DNA from: Rhizobium sp. NFR07
GTDB lineage: Bacteria; Pseudomonadota; Alphaproteobacteria; Rhizobiales; Rhizobiaceae
Direction of reading: 5' to 3'
Assembly (NCBI RefSeq): GCF_900111905.1
Contig: NZ_FOKM01000005.1
Location: forward strand, 186,001-250,000
DNA: 64,000 bases
Below the pieces are notes generated by a model. It searched no databases and had not been told where the DNA came from. It saw only the letters and a program-made list of their open reading frames with translations. A program made the position numbers and the translations under genes. The number at the start of each line of letters is the position of its first letter. Positions within the stretch are counted from its first letter, which is position 1. Shown here piece after piece: positions 58,630 to 64,000 of this stretch.

Positions 58630-60252
58630 ATGGTGCAGACGATTGCAGAGCGAAGGCGGAGTTTGGGAGCAGGTATTGCCGCACTCCTCGCCGTCGCCCT
58701 GTTCGTCGGCACGGCGGTTGCGACCCTCCTCCTCTGGGATGGCGACCAGTCGGCATCCCGGCTGTTTTCGGCCTATACCTGGCGCATCCTGCAATTCACG
58801 CTGTGGCAGGCGACGCTATCCACCCTGCTCTCGGTCCTGTTCGCCATACCGGTCGCGCTGTCGCTCACCCGTCGCCCTGAATTCCCGGGCCGAGTGTGGA
58901 TCGTCCGGCTTATGGCGCTACCCATGGGCCTGCCGGCTTTGGTCGGCGCACTCGGGCTCGTCGGCATCTGGGGCCGGCAGGGCATCGTCAACGGAGGACT
59001 GGCGGCGATCGGGCTGGAACAGCCGGTCAGCATTTACGGCCTCACCGGCATTCTCCTCGCCCATACATTCTTCAACATCCCACTCGCCGTGCGCCTACTC
59101 CTCGCAGCGCTCGAACGCCAGCCTGCGGAATACTGGCTGCTCTCGGCCGGTCTCGGCATGCGGCCTCTTTCCGTCTTCCGCTTCGTCGAATGGCCGGCGC
59201 TGCGGCGCGTCATTCCCGGCGTGGCGGGGCTAATCTTCATGCTCTGCGCAACCAGCTTCACGCTGGTTCTCGTGCTTGGCGGCGGGCCGGCAGCAACGAC
59301 GCTGGAGGTCGCGATCTACCAGGCGCTGCGCTTCGATTTCGATCCGCCCCGTGCCATCGCGCTCGCCTTCCTGCAGATCGCCCTGACCGGCGCGATAATC
59401 GGCCTCATCGCGCTTCTGCCGGCCGCGACCGACACCGTCAGGGCCGCTGGAAGGAAAATACGGCGCTTCGACGGACAGACCGCAAACACGCGGCTCTGGG
59501 ACGCGGCCATCGTCGCAGCCGCTGTCTTCTTCATCGCCGCCCCCCTCGCCTCGGTCCTCGCCGCCGGCCTGCGCGCCGACCTTGTGAAACTCGTCACCGG
59601 CTCGCTGTTCCTCCGCGCCGCAGCAACGAGCCTTAGCATCGCGATCGCCGCTGGCATGATCGCCGTTAGCGCCTCGCTCGCAATCGTCTCCGCCCGCCAG
59701 GCCATTGCCGCCCTACCGGCCAGATCGAGGCCGATGCGGCTGCTCTCGACATCCTTAGCCGGCACATCGTCCCTCGTCCTGCTCGTCCCGCCCGTCGTTC
59801 TCGGCACGGGCTGGTTCCTGGTTCTGCGCCCCTTTGGTGATGTCGGCCTGTTCGCGCCTTATCTCGTGGCGCTGATCAACGCCCTGATGGCCCTGCCCTT
59901 CGTCATGCGGGTGCTGGAGCCTGCACTAGACGAGCACACCCGCCAGATCTCCCGCCTTGCCGCATCGCTCGGCATGACCGGCTGGCCGAAATGGCGGCTG
60001 GTTGATCTTCCCGTACTGCTCAGGCCGATGCTGACCGCCCTGTCCTTTGCCATGGCGCTGTCTTTGGGTGATCTTGGCGCTGTGGCCTTGTTCGGCTCCA
60101 GCGATCTCATCACCCTGCCCTGGCTGGTCTACAGCACGCTTTCCAGCTATCGCACCAATGATGCGGATGGTCTGGCGCTGATCCTCGGGTTCGTCTGCCT
60201 TGCACTGACCATCCTCGGCACCGCCGGCGACAAGGAAAATGAGAATGCATGA
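58630..60252 (+). CDS. thiP: Thiamine ABC transporter permease ThiP
   Basis: 540 residues, a fused two-domain permease of the iron(III)/thiamine type with about 12 hydrophobic helices and an EAA-type loop in each half (around 165-195 and 440-465, RLAASLGMTGWPKWRLVDLPVLLRP). It forms the channel for ThiB-bound thiamine. It overlaps thiQ by eight bases. Confidence 0.95.
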   Translation: MVQTIAERRRSLGAGIAALLAVALFVGTAVATLLLWDGDQSASRLFSAYTWRILQFTLWQATLSTLLSVLFAIPVALSLTRRPEFPGRVWIVRLMALPMGLPALVGALGLVGIWGRQGIVNGGLAAIGLEQPVSIYGLTGILLAHTFFNIPLAVRLLLAALERQPAEYWLLSAGLGMRPLSVFRFVEWPALRRVIPGVAGLIFMLCATSFTLVLVLGGGPAATTLEVAIYQALRFDFDPPRAIALAFLQIALTGAIIGLIALLPAATDTVRAAGRKIRRFDGQTANTRLWDAAIVAAAVFFIAAPLASVLAAGLRADLVKLVTGSLFLRAAATSLSIAIAAGMIAVSASLAIVSARQAIAALPARSRPMRLLSTSLAGTSSLVLLVPPVVLGTGWFLVLRPFGDVGLFAPYLVALINALMALPFVMRVLEPALDEHTRQISRLAASLGMTGWPKWRLVDLPVLLRPMLTALSFAMALSLGDLGAVALFGSSDLITLPWLVYSTLSSYRTNDADGLALILGFVCLALTILGTAGDKENENA

Positions 60253-60940
60253 CGGCATCGTGCTCGATCAGGTCGAACTCACGCTCGGCACGGCCGGCTT
60301 CCTTTTCGATTGCGGCATCGAAAGCGGCGCCATCACCGCGATCGCCGGGCCTTCCGGCGCAGGCAAGTCGACGCTCCTCAACCTGATCGCCGGGTTTGAG
60401 CAACCGCGCTCCGGCCGCCTCGTCATCGCCGGATCCGAGCATACGCGACGCCACCCCGCCGAACGACCGATCTCGCTCGTCTTTCAGGATCACAACCTCT
60501 TCGCCCATCTCGACATCTTCACCAATGTTGCGCTTGGCGTCAGCCCGTCCATGCGGCTGACGGCGGCGGACAGGGCGAATGTGGATGACGCCCTGACGCG
60601 CGTCGGCCTTGGCGGCTTCGGCCGCCGCATGCCCGGCTCGCTGTCCGGCGGCGAGCGCCAGCGCGCGGCCTTCGCCCGTGCGCTGGTCCGCAGGAGGCCG
60701 GTCCTGCTGCTCGACGAACCCTTCGCCTCGCTCGACCCTGATCTGCGCGTCCAGATGGCCAAGCTTCTGGTGGACCTGCATCAGGAGACGGGAAACACGG
60801 TCGTCATCGTTACCCATGACCGCGACGAGATCAGAAGGGTCGCTGACCGGGTTCTCGTGGTGGAGCAGGGACGGATCGCCCGTCACCTGCGCAAGGCAGA
60901 GTTTTTCGACCGGACGGAGCCATCGGCCGCTGGTATGTGA
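60245..60940 (+). CDS. thiQ: Thiamine ABC transporter ATP-binding protein ThiQ
   Basis: 231 residues. Walker A GPSGAGKST at 35-43, signature LSGGERQRAAFARAL and Walker B VLLLDEPFASLD. I use the ATG at 60245, seven bases after AAGGAA; one two codons earlier is too close to that site. It drives ThiP. No terminator is obvious after it. Confidence 0.94.
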   Translation: MHDGIVLDQVELTLGTAGFLFDCGIESGAITAIAGPSGAGKSTLLNLIAGFEQPRSGRLVIAGSEHTRRHPAERPISLVFQDHNLFAHLDIFTNVALGVSPSMRLTAADRANVDDALTRVGLGGFGRRMPGSLSGGERQRAAFARALVRRRPVLLLDEPFASLDPDLRVQMAKLLVDLHQETGNTVVIVTHDRDEIRRVADRVLVVEQGRIARHLRKAEFFDRTEPSAAGM

Positions 60941-61201
60941 ACGCCCGTAAGGAAGCGTGCGGAAGGCCTGCCACAATTTGGACGTGGCCTGATGGCATCG
61001 CCCTTGCTCGTAAATTTCTTTTCAAACCCCGCGGAAGATACATATTCATTTAGGAATATCTGTGCAGCCGGCGCGAAAGACGCTAAGCGACGGTTGCGGC
61101 AGACGAGGCAAGGCGCGGCTACCTCGACTGATCGCGCAATTCCGGAGATGATGGTGCAAGCGAATACGGAAATCAGGGACGACGCAAAGCAGAAGGTAGC
61201 C
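60941..61201. other. Region upstream of the M48 gene with no gene seen
   Basis: 261 bases. An open frame in phase with the M48 gene runs through it, but its start lacks a ribosome site and would bury the lipoprotein signal. It must contain the M48 promoter; no strong hexamers were found. Confidence 0.4.
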
Positions 61202-62674
61202 ATGCGGCGTCTACGCGTGCTTCGTCCCATAGCTGCACTGTGCTTTGCCACGACCATGCTTTACGGCTGTCAGTCGATCTTCGAACAGGCCTATACGCCC
61301 AACGTCTCGCCGTCGGACAATCCGCAGACCGTCGACCAGGTGCAGAAGAACGACCCGCGCGCAGCCATGGGCGCCCGCGAGCATCCGCGCATCGTCGCAA
61401 GCTATGGCGGCGAGTATCGCGACGCCAAGACCGAGCGGCTCGTCGCACGCATCACCGGCGCGCTGACGGCGGTATCGGAAAACCCGACCCAGTCTTTCCG
61501 CATCACCATCCTGAATTCGCCGGCGATCAACGCCTTCGCGCTGCCGGGCGGCTATCTCTACGTCACGCGCGGCCTGCTGGCGCTTGCCAACGACGCCTCG
61601 GAAGTAGCGGCCGTCCTGTCCCACGAGATGGGCCACGTCACTGCCAACCACGGCATCGAGCGGCAGAAGCGTGAAGAGGCCGAGGTTATCGCCAGCCGTG
61701 TCGTCGCCGAGGTCCTGTCCAGCGATCTCGCCGGCAAGCAGGCGCTGGCCCGCGGCAAGCTGCGCCTTGCAGCCTTTTCCCGGCAGCAGGAACTGCAGGC
61801 TGACGTCATCGGCGTGCGCATGCTCGGCGAAGCCGGTTACGATCCTTATGCGGCGGCCCGCTTCCTCGATTCCATGGCGGCCTACGCCCGTTATTCCGCC
61901 GTCGATCCCGACAGCGACCAGAGCCTCGACTTCCTGTCGAGCCACCCGAATTCCGCCCAGCGCGTCGATCTTGCCCGCCGCCATGCCCGCGCCTTCGGCC
62001 AGGAAGGCGTCGGTGATCGCGGTCGGGATTATTATCTCGCCGGCATCGACGGGCTTCTCTACGGCGACAGCCCGCAGGAAGGCTATGTTCGCGGCCAGAC
62101 CTTCCTGCACGGCAGCCTTGGCATCCGCTTCGACGTGCCCGCGGATTTCCGCATCGACAACAAGGTCGAGGCCGTGCTTGCCACCGGGCCTGGTGAAAGC
62201 GCGATCCGCTTCGATGGCGTTGCAGCCGGCGACAATAACAACCTGAGCAATTACCTGACCAGCGGCTGGGTCGCCGGTCTGCAGCCCGAGACGGTGCGCG
62301 AAACCACGGTCAACGGCCTGCCGGCCGCCACCGCGCGCGCCTCGGCGGAGCGCTGGGAGTTCGATGTGACGGTAGTGCGGGTGGACCAGCAGATATTCCG
62401 CTTCCTCACCGCCGTGCCGAAAGGCACGGCTACGCTGGAAAGCACGGCCGATACCCTTCGCAACAGCTTCCGCCGCATGACGCCGCAGGAAATCGCGTCG
62501 CTCAAGCCGCTCAGGATCCGCATCGTCACCGTCGGCCCGAATGACAGCCTCGCCTCATTGTCCGGCCGGATGATGGGCACGGACCGCAAGGTCGATCTGT
62601 TCAAGCTGATCAACGCGCTCCCGGCCGGCGCAACCGTGTCGCCCGGCCAGAAGGTCAAGATCATCTCCGAATAA
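61202..62674 (+). CDS. M48 family metalloprotease lipoprotein
   Basis: 490 residues. The signal sequence ends in the lipobox LYGC with Cys23. The zinc site is HEMGH at 141-145, with the third ligand Glu in QQELQADVIG. The AINAFALPGGYLYVTRG strand is typical of BepA/LoiP-like M48 proteases. A C-terminal segment (VTVGPNDSLASLSGRMMG...SPGQKVKII) looks like a LysM peptidoglycan-binding unit. It should act in the periplasm on outer-membrane proteins. The start at 61202 has AAGG upstream. It converges on rpoH2. Confidence 0.93.
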   Translation: MRRLRVLRPIAALCFATTMLYGCQSIFEQAYTPNVSPSDNPQTVDQVQKNDPRAAMGAREHPRIVASYGGEYRDAKTERLVARITGALTAVSENPTQSFRITILNSPAINAFALPGGYLYVTRGLLALANDASEVAAVLSHEMGHVTANHGIERQKREEAEVIASRVVAEVLSSDLAGKQALARGKLRLAAFSRQQELQADVIGVRMLGEAGYDPYAAARFLDSMAAYARYSAVDPDSDQSLDFLSSHPNSAQRVDLARRHARAFGQEGVGDRGRDYYLAGIDGLLYGDSPQEGYVRGQTFLHGSLGIRFDVPADFRIDNKVEAVLATGPGESAIRFDGVAAGDNNNLSNYLTSGWVAGLQPETVRETTVNGLPAATARASAERWEFDVTVVRVDQQIFRFLTAVPKGTATLESTADTLRNSFRRMTPQEIASLKPLRIRIVTVGPNDSLASLSGRMMGTDRKVDLFKLINALPAGATVSPGQKVKIISE

Positions 62675-62677
62675 CAG

Positions 62678-62720
62678 ATCGGGCTATCCGAAGACCGAAC
62701 CGGTTTTCGGATAGCCCGAT
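62678..62720. terminator. Bidirectional-type terminator hairpin between the M48 gene and rpoH2
   Basis: ATCGGGCTATCCGAA at 62678-62692 pairs perfectly with its complement at 62706-62720. It lies four bases after the M48 stop and 56 bases from the rpoH2 stop on the other strand. Confidence 0.75.
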
Positions 62721-62775
62721 GTTCAGGCGAGTTGCCGAGGTGCGCATGCGCCCCGGCTGGTCGGCACTTAAAATA

Positions 62776-63642
62776 TCAGCAGGCAGCCGCCGCCATCTGC
62801 GGATTGGCCGAGACGAGAGCAGACTTCAGCTTCTCGATGGCACGGCTTTCGATCTGCCGCACGCGTTCCTTGGAAATGCCGAGCTCGGCGCCGAGCGCTT
62901 CGAGCGTCGCACCGTCATCGGTCAGGCGACGGGCGCGAATGATCTTCTTTTCGCGATCGTTGAGCTTCGTCAGCGCACCCTGCAGCCACTTCAGGCGGCG
63001 CTCGCCGTCGATCATGCCGGAAACCTGCTCGTCCGGCAGCGGCTCTCCACTTTCCAGCATGTCTAGACGTTCGCCGCTGTCGTTGTCGCCCGCAATTGTC
63101 GGAGCCTGCAGCGACGCGTCGTTGGCAGAAAGGCGTGCATCCATCGTCTGTACGTCGGCGACGCTGACACCGAGCGCAACGGCAATCTCTTCATGGATGG
63201 CGCGGGCTGTCAGGTTGGAATCGCCGCGGGCAAGCTTGGCGCGAAGACGACGGAGATTGAAGAAGAGAGCCTTCTGCGCAGAACTGGTGCCGCCGCGGAC
63301 GATCGACCAGTTGCGCAGGATGTAATCCTGCATGGAAGCGCGGATCCACCAGCTTGCATAGGTTGAAAAACGTACGTCCCGTTCCGGCTCAAACCTTGCC
63401 GCCGCTTCGAGCAGCCCTACATAACCTTCCTGTACGAGGTCGCTCATCGGCAGGCCGAAGCCCCGGAACTTCGAAGCCATTGCGATGACCAGACGCATAT
63501 GCGCAAGTGCAATCTGGTTGCGCGCATTCTGGTCCTGAGCGTCCTTCCAGCGGATGGCGAGATCTCGCTCCTCTTCGCGGGCGAGATATGGAGCCGACAT
63601 CGCTATCTTGATCATGGTACGGTCTGCGGACATGGCTGTCAT
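62776..63642 (-). CDS. rpoH: RNA polymerase sigma-32 factor, RpoH2 type
   Basis: 288 residues. Region 2 (LVQEGYVGLLEAAARFEPERDVRFSTYASWWIRASMQDYILR) and region 4 (LEALGAELGISKERVRQIESRAIEKLK) are intact. The RpoH box is QKALFFNLR at 123-131. It lacks the N-terminal sequence of RpoH1 proteins and fits the rhizobial second heat-shock sigma, RpoH2. The start at 63642 has GGAG seven bases upstream. An exact EcfG-type promoter lies about 200 bases upstream, so it is part of the stress cascade. Confidence 0.95.
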   Translation of the reverse strand: MTAMSADRTMIKIAMSAPYLAREEERDLAIRWKDAQDQNARNQIALAHMRLVIAMASKFRGFGLPMSDLVQEGYVGLLEAAARFEPERDVRFSTYASWWIRASMQDYILRNWSIVRGGTSSAQKALFFNLRRLRAKLARGDSNLTARAIHEEIAVALGVSVADVQTMDARLSANDASLQAPTIAGDNDSGERLDMLESGEPLPDEQVSGMIDGERRLKWLQGALTKLNDREKKIIRARRLTDDGATLEALGAELGISKERVRQIESRAIEKLKSALVSANPQMAAAAC

Positions 63643-63843
63643 TGTCTTCTCCGTCAACGGTTCTGGTCTGACAAAAACAGCGGGATGACCGGAAACAAGC
63701 AGCCGCAAGGATGCTGGCGTAGGATCGGATTGGCTGCTTTCGTCCCCCTGGTTGTGACGACCCGGAAAACCCGTAATCGTCATCGTTTTGACGGGAACCA
63801 AGGGCAGCGTTACGCAGCAATCAGTTCGCCGTTCCGGCGGGTT

Positions 63844-63868
63844 AACGCGGCAGTCGAGGAAAAGTTCC
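63844..63868 (-). promoter_or_regulatory. EcfG-type promoter of rpoH2
   Basis: On the minus strand GGAAC (63868-63864), 16 bases, CGTT (63847-63844): an exact match to the EcfG/RpoE2 consensus. It gives a leader of roughly 195 bases. RpoE2-type control of rpoH2 is known in rhizobia. Confidence 0.8.
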
Positions 63869-63871
63869 AAT

Positions 63872-63901
63872 AAAAAAACCCGGCACAAGGCCGGGTTTTT
63901 T
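63872..63901 (-). terminator. Rho-independent terminator of the gene upstream of rpoH2
   Basis: CCCGGC and GCCGGG with T-runs of six or more on both sides. It ends four bases before the rpoH2 promoter, so it separates the two units. Confidence 0.88.
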
Positions 63902-63922
63902 GCATGCGTATTTCAACTCGGA

Positions 63923-64000
63923 TCAGGCAGCTTCTTCCTGGGCTTCGTCTTCATCCAGGGACTTGCCGCGCTTAGGGCCCTTGGCCAGATTTACCTCGAC
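63923..64000 (-). CDS. C-terminal end of an unidentified protein
   Basis: The minus strand is open from the window edge to a TGA at 63923. The last 25 residues are VEVNLAKGPKRGKSLDEDEA followed by QEEAA, a basic patch and an acidic tail. The sequence is too short for a family call. A terminator 22 bases later supports it as a real gene end. Confidence 0.6.
   Translation of the reverse strand, partial: VEVNLAKGPKRGKSLDEDEAQEEAA

Noticed and set aside
60992..61201. N-terminal extension of the M48 protease
   Set aside because: Would hide the lipoprotein signal and has no ribosome site.
63805..63835. Second EcfG-like site (GGAAC at 63835-63831) before rpoH2
   Set aside because: The -10 half reads CGTA rather than CGTT; the site at 63844-63868 is exact and preferred.

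Overview
The window is a GC-rich, densely packed stretch of an alphaproteobacterial chromosome. Several signs point to the Rhizobiaceae (Rhizobium, Agrobacterium, Neorhizobium or a relative). These are the gene set (DUF2794, DUF2585, DUF1223, an RpoH2-type sigma factor, a SAM-II riboswitch in front of metA, candidate ybhL and ffh leaders), EcfG-type and CtrA-type sites, and several families of GC-rich palindromic intergenic repeats. I saw no transposase, phage gene, CRISPR array or integrated island. This is core chromosome with repeat elements scattered through it.

Layout. 1-4.2 kb: the 3' to 5' neighbourhood of thpR (partial), a secreted GDSL esterase and, divergently, an ABC ATPase/FtsX-type permease pair. 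4.4-8.3 kb: a Bax-inhibitor-1 protein with a structured leader, a GNAT acetyltransferase, DUF2794, DUF1223 and a TauE/SafE exporter. 8.3-14.6 kb: aconitase (minus) and divergently ccmABCDG for cytochrome c maturation. 14.6-21.1 kb: a minus-strand block with a diguanylate cyclase and the dapF-mtaB-ftsY-yciB-DUF2585 run. 21.2-24.4 kb: a spermidine-synthase-like methyltransferase fold, heme oxygenase, a Tat-exported metallo-beta-lactamase-fold protein and an unknown secreted protein. 24.5-30.1 kb: ffh, chorismate mutase, rpsP, rimM, trmD and rplS, with a TSUP transporter inserted on the other strand. 30.2-35 kb: MFS transporter, an amino-acid-type ABC binding protein and permease without an ATPase, a methyltransferase and a GAF-GGDEF protein. 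35-39 kb: leuC, an L,D-transpeptidase, an OmpR-type response regulator and a cyclic-nucleotide-binding protein. 39-45.5 kb: xthA, lolA, ftsK, amtB and glnK. 45.6-50.8 kb: tesB, a UbiH-type hydroxylase, Trm112, a Lon-substrate-domain protein, a YbbN-like thioredoxin, a ProX-type editing protein and tRNA-Gly(GCC). 50.9-56.6 kb: galM, metA under a SAM-II riboswitch, a 40-residue lipoprotein, thiN, an ABC-F protein and a receiver-only response regulator. 56.7-64 kb: VOC protein, a TPP riboswitch with thiBPQ, an M48 lipoprotein, rpoH2 and the end of an unidentified gene.

How the parts work together. thiBPQ imports thiamine and thiN, 3.4 kb away, converts it to TPP, which feeds back on the riboswitch. 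ffh and ftsY, the two GTPases of the SRP route, both lie here. GlnK and AmtB form the standard ammonium sensing/uptake pair behind a sigma-54-like promoter. Two promoters match the EcfG general-stress consensus exactly (GGAAC, 16-17 bases, CGTT): one before rpoH2 and one before the orphan receiver protein. The least ordinary items are two inverted copies of a palindromic intergenic repeat translated in frame inside ftsY, a four-unit hairpin array between aroQ and rpsP, a 186-bp MITE-like inverted repeat after leuC, and a CtrA-type site before ftsK.
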